Positions 53,010 through 61,929 of a stretch of 64,000 bases of DNA are shown here, one piece after another. The stretch spans positions 62,001 through 126,000 of the forward strand of contig NZ_LYPC01000022.1 in NCBI RefSeq assembly GCF_001700435.1. Direction: 5' to 3'. Numbering within the stretch: position 1 is the stretch's first letter; every line of letters starts with the position of its first letter. The DNA comes from Paenibacillus pectinilyticus. GTDB lineage: Bacteria > Bacillota > Bacilli > Paenibacillales > NBRC-103111. Below the pieces are notes generated by a model, which was given only the letters and a program-made list of their open reading frames with translations, had not been told where the DNA came from and ran no database searches. The translations under genes were made by a program, and so were the position numbers.

Positions 53010-53744
53010 ATGAAAATAACAGTTCTGGGCAGATGGGGCGCATATCCGAAAGCAGGAGAGGCAACGGCCGGTTATCTTTTAGAAATTGGTGAACATCGCA
53101 TACTACTCGATTGTGGCAGCGGTGTTTTGGCTGCTGTTCAACAATATCTTGAGATAAGTGAATTAACGACGGTTTTTCTGTCACACCAACATTTCGATCA
53201 TATGGCGGATTTGGGCTGCCTTCAATATGCTTGCTTGATTGATATGGATTTGAAACGAAGAGAGAAGCCATTGAGACTATTACTGTCTGAGACAAAAAAT
53301 AAGAAGTGGACAATTCCGTCCATACAGGGAACGGTTGCAAAGGGGATAAACAAAAGTGATACCGTCACGCTCGAGGGTGGCATTCAACTTACTTTTTTCC
53401 AAACAAATCATGATGCCTATTGCTTAGGCGTGAGGGTTGAAGCCGACAATAAAGTGCTTGTCTACACGGCAGATACGCGTTATGATGAGTCATTAATCCC
53501 ACATATTCAAGGTGCCGATTTACTGATTACCGAAGCTTCCTTTTATGCGGAATTCAATGCGAGTCAGTATGGACATATGACATCCATTGAAGCTGGCAGG
53601 CTTGCTGCTAAGGCTGAGGTGAAGTCATTAATGCTTTCCCATTTACCACATTTCGGAGACATTCAATTGTTAAAGCAAGAAGCTGAGACGATGTTTTCTG
53701 GGAAAGTGATGTTAGCTGAGTTTGGACAATTAGTGGAATTATAA
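53010..53744 (+). CDS. MBL-fold metallo-hydrolase (YhfI-like)
   Basis: A 244-residue metallo-beta-lactamase-fold enzyme. The zinc motif HQHFDHMAD lies near residue 72, LLDCGSG near 35, and further ligands appear in QTNHDAYCLGV and YTADTRY, with the last His in LSHLPH. It resembles the ribonuclease-Z-like and YhfI subgroups, hydrolysing phosphodiesters or related bonds. GGGGGAGG precedes the ATG. A chorismate mutase gene follows after 28 bases, so co-transcription is likely. Confidence 0.9.
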   Translation: MKITVLGRWGAYPKAGEATAGYLLEIGEHRILLDCGSGVLAAVQQYLEISELTTVFLSHQHFDHMADLGCLQYACLIDMDLKRREKPLRLLLSETKNKKWTIPSIQGTVAKGINKSDTVTLEGGIQLTFFQTNHDAYCLGVRVEADNKVLVYTADTRYDESLIPHIQGADLLITEASFYAEFNASQYGHMTSIEAGRLAAKAEVKSLMLSHLPHFGDIQLLKQEAETMFSGKVMLAEFGQLVEL

Positions 53745-53772
53745 CTCATTTCAAATATTCTTGGAGGCACAT

Positions 53773-54057
53773 ATGATAACCAAACTAGATGAACTTAGAA
53801 TTGGAATAGATGAAGTGGATCAGCAAATCATCGCTTTATTAGCGGAGAGGTTTAGACTAACTGAAGAAGTTGGCTTGTATAAAGCGTCGAATCAACTGGT
53901 TGCACAGGACCCGAATCGAGAGAAGCAACAGTTTCAGAAGATTGTCCAGCTTTCAGAGAAGAATGGGATTAATCCTGAATATACAACAGAAATTTATAGA
54001 TGTTTGATTGATCTTGTTATCTCTCGACATGAAGTGTTACTTGCGATCAATTCATGA
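53773..54057 (+). CDS. Chorismate mutase (AroQ type)
   Basis: A 94-residue all-helical protein of the AroQ class that converts chorismate to prephenate for Phe/Tyr synthesis. The first helix reads ELRIGIDEVDQQIIALLAER (with the conserved Arg and Asp), then RFRLTEEVGLYKASN with the catalytic Lys, and the terminal helix RCLIDLVISRHE. The ATG at 53773 has TTGGAGG about five bases upstream. No fused domain (pheA, aroF) is present. Confidence 0.9.
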   Translation: MITKLDELRIGIDEVDQQIIALLAERFRLTEEVGLYKASNQLVAQDPNREKQQFQKIVQLSEKNGINPEYTTEIYRCLIDLVISRHEVLLAINS

Positions 54058-54116
54058 ATAATGCCCCATTTGGAAAACGTAACGATAACGCGTTGTCTAA
54101 AAGGGGCGATTTTACA

Positions 54117-54569
54117 TTGAGAAGTCTAAAAATTATTGCTGCAGTAGTAAGTGTCACCTTACTCTTTGTATGGCATACACCAAGAGTTAATGCTGAGAGT
54201 TATTCACCTCAAACGCAGGTTGCAGACTCACGAGAATTACAAAATCAAGATATGCTTGTCTTATTCCTACTACCGTTGATGGAGCAGAAATTGGCTGAGG
54301 TATATGTCTCCACGTTGAAGGAATCGCCGGGATTATACCCCTATTATGTGGATGTTACAAAGGTGGAAAGAGTCAATGGATTTCGAGGGTATGAATTTCG
54401 GATTACGCTGCATGCTACGCCTACATTAGGGCCACATATTCCAGTTGGTGAGGATCTGTTTACGTTTGAGATTAGCCCAGGTCCTAAGGTGAAACTTATT
54501 AAATTCGAACATGTAAAAGGTCCTGAGAAAAAGAAATTTCCGCCTAATTATCAAGACTTATTAAGATAG
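54117..54569 (+). CDS. DUF3888 family exported protein
   Basis: A 150-residue protein with an N-terminal signal sequence (MRSLKIIAAVVSVTLLFVWH, cleavage near VNA, about 27). The mature part has ELQNQDMLVLFLLPLMEQKL and a beta-rich C-terminal half ending PPNYQDLLR, matching DUF3888, a Bacillus-group family of unknown function. The TTG at 54117 has AAAAGGGG ten bases upstream; an earlier ATG at 54054 overlaps the preceding stop but adds an unlikely charged leader. Probably co-transcribed with chorismate mutase. Confidence 0.8.
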   Translation: MRSLKIIAAVVSVTLLFVWHTPRVNAESYSPQTQVADSRELQNQDMLVLFLLPLMEQKLAEVYVSTLKESPGLYPYYVDVTKVERVNGFRGYEFRITLHATPTLGPHIPVGEDLFTFEISPGPKVKLIKFEHVKGPEKKKFPPNYQDLLR

Positions 54570-54630
54570 AATAGGGATTATTCCTAAGATGATTGGTTCA
54601 ACTAATCCATTCTGACTCATCCTCAACTAC

Positions 54631-54849
54631 CTACACCTCAGCACGAAACAACGTCCCATCGTCGCGAAAATAAAAAGCAATTTCATCCGTTATTGTACTT
54701 AGTCGAACAGAGCTTTGTGTGTACTCTTCGATGATGCCGCGATCGACTTCCGTGTACATCCCATTCTCATCAGGTTGCCACACGGAAACCGTGGTTTGAG
54801 ATAACGCGGCGGTGAATAGATCCCCATCAGATTTTAAAGTTTTGCGCAT
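54631..54849 (-). CDS. Small hypothetical protein
   Basis: A 72-residue soluble protein: RKTLKSDGDLFTAALSQTTV then a beta-rich stretch ending EIAFYFRDDGTLFRAEV. AAGGAGAGG lies ten bases before the ATG at 54849 on the minus strand; the frame extends ten codons further without a site. No family recognised. Convergent with the DUF3888 gene. Confidence 0.65.
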   Translation of the reverse strand: MRKTLKSDGDLFTAALSQTTVSVWQPDENGMYTEVDRGIIEEYTQSSVRLSTITDEIAFYFRDDGTLFRAEV

Positions 54850-54999
54850 CAGTGTTGACCTCTCCTTCGGATCGTTCAATTGCGATCAGCTTGTGTACGA
54901 GTATTACTCCAGTATATTCAAAGCAAGGTAAGAAATGCGAATCATGAGCCTATGCTTTGCGTACAAAAGATGAAGAGAAAAGTATTAATCATAAAGTAC

Positions 55000-55051
55000 G
55001 AAACATGAAACTGAAAACATGAAACATGAAACATGAAACATGAAACATGAA
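55000..55051. repeat. 7-bp tandem microrepeat (GAAACAT)n
   Basis: About seven units of GAAACAT, the first three with small changes and the rest perfect. It begins the 1.3-kb gene-free region between the genes at 54849 and 56153. Confidence 0.85.
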
Positions 55052-55087
55052 GGACAAAACATGAAGCCCAACTGAAAGGAATGATTC

Positions 55088-55590
55088 CGCAGAAATTAAG
55101 CGGATTTTCCGGCTAAGTCGATTACTTAGGAGCTAAACGGAATTTCCGATTAACTCGCAGCAGAATGGCTAGATTACTTAAGAGCTAAACGGATTTTCCG
55201 ATTAACTCACAGCTGAAAGGCTAGATTACTTAAGAGATAAACGGATTTTCCGATTAACTCATAGCAGAATGGCTAGATTACTTAAGAGATAAACGGATTT
55301 TCCGATTAACTCACAGCTGAAAGGCTTGATTACTTAAGAGATAAACGGATTTTCCGATTAACTAGCAGGTGAAAGGGCTGATTACTAAGGAGATAATCGG
55401 TTTTTCCGATTAACTAGCAGCCTAATGGCCTGATTACTGAGAAGATAATCGGTTTTTTCGATTAACTCGCAGCAAAAAGGCATGAGTACTTAAGAGATAA
55501 ACGGATTTACCGATTAACTCACAGCGGAATGGCCTGATTACTTAAGAGATAAGCGGTTTTTCCGATTTAATCATAGATGAATGGCTTGCA
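55088..55590. repeat. 52-bp tandem repeat array, nine phased hairpin units
   Basis: The core CGG of the unit occurs at 55138, 55190, 55242, 55294, 55346, 55398, 55450, 55502 and 55554, exactly 52 bp apart, with a degenerate copy at 55101. Each unit reads TTAAGAGATAAACGG-atttt-CCGATTAACTC..., in which CGG and CCG, in the best copies TAATCGG and CCGATTA, form a small hairpin. A 52-bp period breaks any reading frame, so it is not coding. Confidence 0.92.
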
Positions 55591-55648
55591 TCTATAGGAA
55601 TAGAAGAGTTAAATTACTTAAGTTTAGTAATCGAGCCCGATTTCTTCC

Positions 55649-56037
55649 GTGCAAGTCGATTTCATCGACATACGCTGCGCCTCCGGTCTCGATTCTTCCG
55701 TGCAAATCGATTTCATCGACTTACGCCGCGCCTCCGGTCTCGATTCTTCCGTGCAAGTCGATTTCATCGACTTACGCGCCGCCTCCGGTCTCGATTCTCC
55801 CGTGCAAGTCGATTTCATTGACTTACACCCCGCCCTCGAGTCCGATTCCCCTGTGCAAGTCGATTTCATCGACTTACGCCGCGCCTCCGGTCTCGATTCT
55901 CCCGTGCAAGTCGATTTCATCGACTTACACCCCGCTCTCGAACCCGCTTCTCCCGTGCAAGTCGATTTCATCGACTTACATCACGCTCTCGAACCCGCTT
56001 CTCCTTTGCAAGTCGATTTCATCGACTTACACCTATC
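55649..56037. repeat. 51-bp tandem repeat array, eight phased hairpin units
   Basis: GCAAGTCGATTTCATCGACT starts at 55651, 55702, 55753, 55804, 55855, 55906, 55957 and 56008, exactly 51 bp apart without indels. AAGTCGAT-ttc-ATCGACTT is an 8-bp perfect hairpin in most copies; the rest of the unit (CGCCTCCGGTCTCGATTC) varies more. Since 51 is a multiple of three, long open frames run through it in several frames on both strands, which explains the repetitive ORFs here. Confidence 0.93.
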
Positions 56038-56083
56038 CTTGCCGTGTTCCCCCGAAGACCTAGGATACAAAACTTCTTCCCCC

Positions 56084-56130
56084 CAAAAAAAAGGCTGTCC
56101 CCTAGGTCCTAAACCTTGGAAAACAGCCTC
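56084..56130 (-). terminator. Terminator of the peptide transporter gene
   Basis: On the minus strand AGGCTGT and ACAGCCT pair over an inner stem containing AAGGT and ACCTAGG, and are followed by eight T residues. Confidence 0.85.
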
Positions 56131-56152
56131 ACATGTTTTTCTTTATTTAGAC

Positions 56153-57646
56153 TCAGCGCACACCCTTCATATAGCCCAATATTTTTGGCGTCAGCAGAAA
56201 AAGAATGCCACTCAACACTAAAGCTATCACCCCGATGACGCCGAAGTACATCATTTCGGACTCTTCGCTGTACAATTTCACGATTTGCGCATTAATCGCT
56301 TGAGCCCCCGCGTTAGACAGAAACCATAAGCTCATTGTCTGTGCTAAGAACGCTGCAGGGGCTAGTTTCGTTGTAGCCGAGAGCCCAACAGGTGATAAGC
56401 ATAGCTCGCCAATCACTACTATGAAATAACTCAGCACAAGCCAGAGTGGATTGACAAGTGAGCCACTACCGCCAATAAGTGCGGGCAGAAGAATCAGGAG
56501 AAAGGAAAGTCCAGCAAAGAGCAGCCCTAGCGAAAACTTAGTTGGAATCGAAGGCTGACGATCACCCAGTTTGAGCCAAAGCCAGCCGAAAATTGGCGCG
56601 AATACGATAATGAACAAAGGATTTAAGGACTGGAACCATGCAGGGGATATGTGAATGCCTGCGTAATCCAGCTGTGTTCTCCGATCAGCAAAGCTCGCGA
56701 GTATGGTCGAGCCTTGCTCTTCGATGGCCCAGAACATGACCGAGGCAATGAAGAGCGGGATATAGGCTAGAATTCTAGATCGTTCCACAGCCGATGTCTT
56801 CGGACTTCGATACATGACAATGAAGTACAGTGTCGGAATGAGGATACCTAGAATGCCGATAATCCCTGAAAACACAGTAAATGTAAGTATCCCTGTCGGA
56901 ATTGTGACAGCCAAGATGATCAGTAGAATAAGAAGGGCAACACTGAACCGTGTGACTAATTTCTTCTTTTCAGAAGCTGGAAGTGGATTTACAACAAACG
57001 TTCCGGCAAGTCCAAGGTTCTTTTTTCTAGAAAATATATAAACAAGCAGCCCAATAAACATACCTATTGCGGCTAAAGCAAATCCAAGATGGAAATTATT
57101 GTTCATACCAATAGTGCCTACTGTTAATGGTGCTAGAAACCCGCCTAGATTAATTCCCGTATAAAAAATACTAAAAGCAGAGTCCCGTCGATGATCATCT
57201 ACGCGATAAATTTCACCAACCATGCTGGAGACATTCGGTTTCAACAGTCCGGTTCCTATAATAATGAGGAACATCGACGTGAAAAAAAGCGCTGCGTTGC
57301 CTGGAATGGCAAGAACGAGATGCCCTAACATGATCAAAATGCCGCCATAAAATACGGCCTTCGAATTCCCGAAAACGCGGTCAGATAACCAACCACCGAT
57401 AATGCCCGACATATAGACGAGCGATCCATAGAGCGACATGATGGCTAGCGCAGTTTTTTGATCAATACCTAAGCCGCCTTGAGATGTTTCATAGTACATA
57501 TAGTAAACCAGGATAGCACGCATGCCATAGTAGGAAAACCGTTCCCAAAACTCAGTGAAAAATAGCGTAAATAGGCCTTTGGGGTGACCGATAAATCCAG
57601 TTTGGGGTACACTTGCAACGATTTTCTGTTTATCGTCATCTGACAT
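56153..57646 (-). CDS. POT-family proton-dependent oligopeptide transporter
   Basis: A 497-residue MFS transporter with about 14 helices. The POT signature FTEFWERFSYYGMRAILVYY (about 30-49) includes the E-x-x-E-R-F proton-binding motif. GLLKPNVSSMVGEIY and FSIFYTGINLGGFLAPLTVG are the two PTR2 family patterns. It imports di- and tripeptides with protons (DtpT-like). AAGGAGAT lies before the ATG on the minus strand. Confidence 0.95.
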   Translation of the reverse strand: MSDDDKQKIVASVPQTGFIGHPKGLFTLFFTEFWERFSYYGMRAILVYYMYYETSQGGLGIDQKTALAIMSLYGSLVYMSGIIGGWLSDRVFGNSKAVFYGGILIMLGHLVLAIPGNAALFFTSMFLIIIGTGLLKPNVSSMVGEIYRVDDHRRDSAFSIFYTGINLGGFLAPLTVGTIGMNNNFHLGFALAAIGMFIGLLVYIFSRKKNLGLAGTFVVNPLPASEKKKLVTRFSVALLILLIILAVTIPTGILTFTVFSGIIGILGILIPTLYFIVMYRSPKTSAVERSRILAYIPLFIASVMFWAIEEQGSTILASFADRRTQLDYAGIHISPAWFQSLNPLFIIVFAPIFGWLWLKLGDRQPSIPTKFSLGLLFAGLSFLLILLPALIGGSGSLVNPLWLVLSYFIVVIGELCLSPVGLSATTKLAPAAFLAQTMSLWFLSNAGAQAINAQIVKLYSEESEMMYFGVIGVIALVLSGILFLLTPKILGYMKGVR

Positions 57647-57739
57647 GATTCAATCTCCTTCATAGGTAGGGTTCTTCTGATGAGTACACGTTAGATATTC
57701 CCAACAAGTTGGCATTGTAATCGGCATTTCCCGTTTATC

Positions 57740-57761
57740 TCCATTTGCAAATGGTCATAAT
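57740..57761 (+). promoter_or_regulatory. Palindrome and possible sporulation-type -10 before the ger operon
   Basis: CCATTTGCAAATGG (57740-57753) is a perfect 14-bp palindrome. CATAATG (57755-57761) follows immediately and resembles the SigG/SigF -10 CATAMTA; a matching -35 was not found. It lies 35-55 bp before the gerA-type start. Confidence 0.35.
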
Positions 57762-57795
57762 GGAAAGGGGATGACAACAAGGAGGGACCCACATA

Positions 57796-59301
57796 TTGCC
57801 TGCTGACGAAACGATTCCAATTGATCCTACTATTGAATACAACCTTGAACGTATGATGAAGGATTTTGGCGAAAGCGACGACTTGGTTATACGAGAAATA
57901 CATGATGATGGTTCGTTGGAAATCTCCGCAGCTGTTGTGTATATCGATGGCCTTTCAGATACAACTGCGATTAACTGTTATATTTTTGATGTGTTAAATC
58001 ACCTGATACGTCAAGTACCCACCGATAAGCAGAAAGACATGATGAGTACGGAAACACTCGCAAGAGAGCTTCTTAATGGGATGGGCTCCATCCGGATTGT
58101 TGCAGAATTGAATGAACTGTACAAAAATTTGCTATCAGGCGAAGCGATCATTTTGTTTAAAGGCATCCATCACGCCTACCGCGCTGATATTCGTGATTGG
58201 AAGGGACGCGATGTTACCGAATCGACGAATCAGACATCTGTACGTGGACCAAGAGAAAGCTTCACGGAGACGCTTCGAACCAATACATCGTTGATTAGGC
58301 GTAAAATAAAAGATCCCAACCTTTGGTTGGAAACGATATCGATTGGACGCCTTACCAAAACGGACGTGACCATCATGCATATCAATGGCGTTGCGAAGCC
58401 GTCTGTTCTTACACTCGTTCGCGCGAAACTAAAGGCGATTGATATCGACAGTATTTTGGACAGTGGATATATCGAGGAATTGATTGAGGAAAATCACTTT
58501 TCGCTTTTTCCAACTATTTACAATTCGGAGCTACCTGATAATGTTGCAGCACAGTTATTAGAGGGGAAAGTGGCCATCTTGGTCGATGGAACGCCCAATA
58601 CCTTACTAGTTCCCACACAGTTGGTTACTTTTTTTCAGTCTCCAGAGGACTATTATCAGCGTTCATTGTATGCAAGTTTATTGCGGATACTTCGCTATGG
58701 CAGCGTGTTTATCTCATTATTACTGCCCTCGATTTATATTGCAATTACAACGTTCCACCGCGATATGCTACCCGCTTCGCTGCTGATCGGATTGGCTGCC
58801 CAGCGAGAGGGTGTACCATTGCCTGCATTTGTTGAAGCCCTTGTGATGGAGCTTACCTTCGAGATTCTTCGAGAGGCAGGTCTTCGTATGCCCCGGGCAA
58901 TTGGACAAGCGGTTTCCGTCGTTGGTACGCTCGTTATCGGACAAGCTGCTGTTGAAGCAGGCATCGTATCTGCTGCCATGGTTATCGTCGTTTCTGTTAC
59001 GGCGATATCTACTTTTACTTTACCGGCCTACAGCATGTCCATACCGATCCGTATTCTAAGGTTTGCGTTTATGGGTGTAGCCGCTAGTTTTGGTTTATTT
59101 GGTATCGTTATGGGGTTGTTCGTCCTTTTATTGCATTTATGCGCTTTGCGCTCTTTTGGAGAGCCCTTTATGTCGCCATTCTCCCCGTATCACGCTACAG
59201 ATGTACAGGATACTGTTGTACGTATGCCGAGATGGCTATCGTTCAAACATCCAGGAACATCCGTAGGAGGAGGAAGTGAGCGGATACGAAAGCGTAAGTA
59301 G
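57796..59301 (+). CDS. Spore germinant receptor subunit A (GerA family)
   Basis: A 501-residue inner-spore-membrane protein. A large hydrophilic N-terminal domain (about 1-290) contains LVIREIHDDGSLEISAAVVY and SGEAIILFKGIHHAYRADIR with the family motif TRGPRE-like SVRGPRESFTETLRTNTSLI. About four to five helices follow (residues 300-470), including LPAFVEALVMELTFEILREA. GerA-family A subunits form ligand-gated cation channels in the germinosome. The TTG start has AAGGAGGG nine bases upstream. First gene of the operon. Confidence 0.95.
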   Translation: MPADETIPIDPTIEYNLERMMKDFGESDDLVIREIHDDGSLEISAAVVYIDGLSDTTAINCYIFDVLNHLIRQVPTDKQKDMMSTETLARELLNGMGSIRIVAELNELYKNLLSGEAIILFKGIHHAYRADIRDWKGRDVTESTNQTSVRGPRESFTETLRTNTSLIRRKIKDPNLWLETISIGRLTKTDVTIMHINGVAKPSVLTLVRAKLKAIDIDSILDSGYIEELIEENHFSLFPTIYNSELPDNVAAQLLEGKVAILVDGTPNTLLVPTQLVTFFQSPEDYYQRSLYASLLRILRYGSVFISLLLPSIYIAITTFHRDMLPASLLIGLAAQREGVPLPAFVEALVMELTFEILREAGLRMPRAIGQAVSVVGTLVIGQAAVEAGIVSAAMVIVVSVTAISTFTLPAYSMSIPIRILRFAFMGVAASFGLFGIVMGLFVLLLHLCALRSFGEPFMSPFSPYHATDVQDTVVRMPRWLSFKHPGTSVGGGSERIRKRK

Positions 59302-59316
59302 GGAGGCACTGTCAGC

Positions 59317-60498
59317 TTGAGATATAAAATCACGATCATTGTGCTTGTCTTACTTATGTTAACTGGCTGTTGGAGCCGGCGGGAACTAAATGAGCTTCTT
59401 ATCGTTCTCGGGGTCAGCGTTGATTGGGAGGATGGCGAGTATTTGGTTTCCTTCCAAGTCGTCAATCCTGGTGAGATCTCTGCCCAGAAGCGTGGAGGAG
59501 AACGTCCACCAAGTACTCTTTATCAAGGAAGAGGCAAAACCATGTTTGAGGCGGCAAGGTATTTGACCGCGGAGGCGCCACGCAAGGTATATATGGGACA
59601 TCTGCAGCTTTTTGTCATAGGCGAATCATTGGCTAGAAGGGGGATCAAAGATTTTGTGGATAGTTCATTTCGTGACAATGAAATGCGAATGGATTTCAAT
59701 ATCGTTGTCGCTAGGGGAACGAAAGCGGAGAATATCCTGAAACTGTATACGCCGATGGAAAAGTTACCTAGCTACAGTATGCAGCAGTCGCTGCAAACGT
59801 CACAAAAGTCATGGGCTCCTACCGTAGCCATTACGATGGATGAAGTTCTGAATAAATTATCTGGGGATGGGTTTGAGCTAGCCCTCACCGGGATTCAAAT
59901 GATTGGAGACATCGAAGTCGGCAGAAGGAAAGAAAATGTAGAGTATTTTCAGCCTCCAAGCCGCTACCGCTATAACGGCATTGCTGCTTTTAAGGAGGAC
60001 AAGCTGATTGGATGGTTGAATGAGGACGAAAGTAAAGGGTATACAGATATTACGGATCATTTAGATAGTACATCCATTGAACTTGCCTGCGCGAAGCAGG
60101 AATATATTGGCATTGAAGTCACCTCATCTGACACGAAATTGAAAACGAAAGTAATCAATGGGATACCTGAAGTCACAGTTTCCATTAGGACAGAGTCGAA
60201 TATTGTGGATAATCCCTGTAAAGACGTTGATTTAACAGATCCCAAGACAATCACACGCTTGGAGGAAGGCGCGAGAGAAATCATGCAATCTCATACAGAA
60301 GCCACGATTGCACGTGCCAAGAAATTCAAGTCAGATATCGTTGGTTTTGGAAGTCAGCTAGGGAAGGATCATCCTGCTTATTGGAACAGTGTCAAGGAGA
60401 ACTGGAACGATGATATGTTCCTTCAAACGAAGGTTATTTACGATATCCATCTGTTCATTAGACAAACAGGAACAACAGGGAATTCAACCGTAAAGTAA
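59317..60498 (+). CDS. Spore germinant receptor lipoprotein (Ger(x)C family)
   Basis: A 393-residue lipoprotein with signal LVLLMLTGC (Cys18), followed directly by WSRRELNELLIVLGVSVDWE, the family's fixed start. Later parts have ARYLTAEAPRKVYMGHLQLF, SFRDNEMRMDFNIVVARGT and the C-terminal domain SDIVGFGSQLGKDHPAYWNS. C subunits are needed for receptor stability at the inner spore membrane. The TTG start has GGGAGG ten bases upstream. It starts 15 bases after the A subunit gene. Confidence 0.95.
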   Translation: MRYKITIIVLVLLMLTGCWSRRELNELLIVLGVSVDWEDGEYLVSFQVVNPGEISAQKRGGERPPSTLYQGRGKTMFEAARYLTAEAPRKVYMGHLQLFVIGESLARRGIKDFVDSSFRDNEMRMDFNIVVARGTKAENILKLYTPMEKLPSYSMQQSLQTSQKSWAPTVAITMDEVLNKLSGDGFELALTGIQMIGDIEVGRRKENVEYFQPPSRYRYNGIAAFKEDKLIGWLNEDESKGYTDITDHLDSTSIELACAKQEYIGIEVTSSDTKLKTKVINGIPEVTVSIRTESNIVDNPCKDVDLTDPKTITRLEEGAREIMQSHTEATIARAKKFKSDIVGFGSQLGKDHPAYWNSVKENWNDDMFLQTKVIYDIHLFIRQTGTTGNSTVK

Positions 60499-60523
60499 AA
60501 AGGGATTAAGGAAGTGATTGGAA

Positions 60524-60736
60524 TTGCCTTCTTTTCTTGCCGTGCTGGCCATTGCTGCAGGTACCTTTTGGTTTGAAGCGCCGGGATTGATCCGCCGAAA
60601 GCATACAAGAGAACTCGTCGTATTCATTCTATTCCTCCTGATAGCGACGACACTCTACTGTATGTTAACTCTTAAAGTGATACTTCCTAACCCATTTGCG
60701 CTCATCAAGTTAATATATGGATGGATTGAAGCCTAA
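60524..60736 (+). CDS. Small two-helix protein in the germinant receptor operon (D-subunit-like)
   Basis: A 70-residue protein with helices at about 4-17 and 30-57 (LVVFILFLLIATTLYCMLTL). It lies between the C and B subunit genes. The two-TM D subunits reported beside some GerA operons in Bacillus species match this size and position and can modulate germination. TTG 60524 has AAGGAAGTG upstream; TTG 60518 is an alternative. Confidence 0.75.
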   Translation: MPSFLAVLAIAAGTFWFEAPGLIRRKHTRELVVFILFLLIATTLYCMLTLKVILPNPFALIKLIYGWIEA

Positions 60737-60762
60737 GAACGAAACTGGAGGTAAGGAAGCTC

Positions 60763-61929
60763 ATGTCTACTTACGACAATGCTAAAATATCCGTGCGTCA
60801 GTTTACGATCTTAATCATTCTTGGGGTCATCGGCGATTCTATACTCATTTTACCGACAAGCATTGCCAAAAACGCCAAACAGGACTCATGGCTGTCCATG
60901 CTGTTAGCTATATTACTTGGTATTGCAGCAGCATGGACATATGCAGTCTTAGCTAAACGACTACAGAGAAGGAGTTTATTTATTGTTATTCGTGAAAAGC
61001 TAGGTATTTGGATAGGAAGCATGTTTGCACTCCTGTTTTTATTTGAATTCTATATGTGCATCATAGGTCTATTGAGTGAAATGAGCCAGTTTATGACAGC
61101 GCAACTTATGCCGGAAACGCCTGTCAATGCGATCATCGTTGTTTTTAGCATTGTGATGATCTTTGCGTATCATTATGGCATTGAAGCTTTCTCACGCATG
61201 AGCGAGCTGTTATTCCCGGTTTTTATGATGTTATTTATTTTTTTAACCGTATTTTTATTGCCCCAAGTAGATATGGCGAATTTGCGCCCGATTGCGGCTA
61301 TGGGAATCTCCCCCATTTTGAAAGGAACTTTATCGGCATTTGCCATCGGCTTTACCGAAATGTATATCATGCTGATGCTCGTCTCTCATGTTGAAGGTAC
61401 TACATCACTAACGAAACCGATTATAACGGGTTTTGTTGTCGGTGGATCGCTGTTGTTTATCATCGTATTGCTTTGCGTACTCGTACTAGGGCCTAATCTC
61501 ATGCAAACGAAATATTATCCTACATTCGTATTAGGGCAGAAAATAACCATAGGAAAATTTATTGAACGTGTTGAGGCTATCATTGCATTCCTCTGGTTTA
61601 TAAGCGTTTTTTATAAAACAACCATCTTATTTTACTCTTTTACATCGGGCATAGCGCAACTGCTTCAATTGAAGGAAAGTCGCATGCTGACGATTCCAAT
61701 TGCGATGCTTACACTAATTGGGACAATCGCCGTTACACCAAACATTACGGTATATAATGACATTATTTCTAGTTATATATGGTTTGACATCAGCTTTGGT
61801 TTTCTCTTACCTTTGTTGTTGCTACTGTTACTTATGCTTGTTAATAAACGCAAAAAAGGCAATCCGAGTGACAACCAAGACAATCTATTACAAGCCCAGG
61901 AGGATACATCCAATGGATCGACTATTTAA
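60763..61929 (+). CDS. Spore germinant receptor permease-like subunit B (GerAB/APC family)
   Basis: A 388-residue protein with about ten membrane helices of the APC-superfamily fold. It starts ISVRQFTILIILGVIGDSIL, as spore germination permeases do, and has GISPILKGTLSAFAIGFTEM in the middle. B subunits bind the germinant. GGAGG lies before the ATG. Its last 17 bases overlap the start of the next gene, which encodes a purine permease, and the final codons NGSTI contain that start. Confidence 0.93.
   Translation: MSTYDNAKISVRQFTILIILGVIGDSILILPTSIAKNAKQDSWLSMLLAILLGIAAAWTYAVLAKRLQRRSLFIVIREKLGIWIGSMFALLFLFEFYMCIIGLLSEMSQFMTAQLMPETPVNAIIVVFSIVMIFAYHYGIEAFSRMSELLFPVFMMLFIFLTVFLLPQVDMANLRPIAAMGISPILKGTLSAFAIGFTEMYIMLMLVSHVEGTTSLTKPIITGFVVGGSLLFIIVLLCVLVLGPNLMQTKYYPTFVLGQKITIGKFIERVEAIIAFLWFISVFYKTTILFYSFTSGIAQLLQLKESRMLTIPIAMLTLIGTIAVTPNITVYNDIISSYIWFDISFGFLLPLLLLLLLMLVNKRKKGNPSDNQDNLLQAQEDTSNGSTI

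Noticed and set aside
55088-56037. CRISPR array
   Set aside because: The units are contiguous and nearly identical over their whole length, with no unique spacers, and no cas gene is present in the window.
55581-56221. Long repetitive ORFs on both strands with 17-residue periodic peptides
   Set aside because: The 51-bp array period is a multiple of three, so any stop-free frame stays open through all copies. Several frames are open at once and none has a ribosome binding site; the peptides look like translation artefacts.
61718-61912. 65-residue N-terminal extension of the purine permease
   Set aside because: It lies in the plus-one frame of the GerB gene. The ATG at 61913 has an AGGAGG site nine bases upstream and the protein from there matches the family start.
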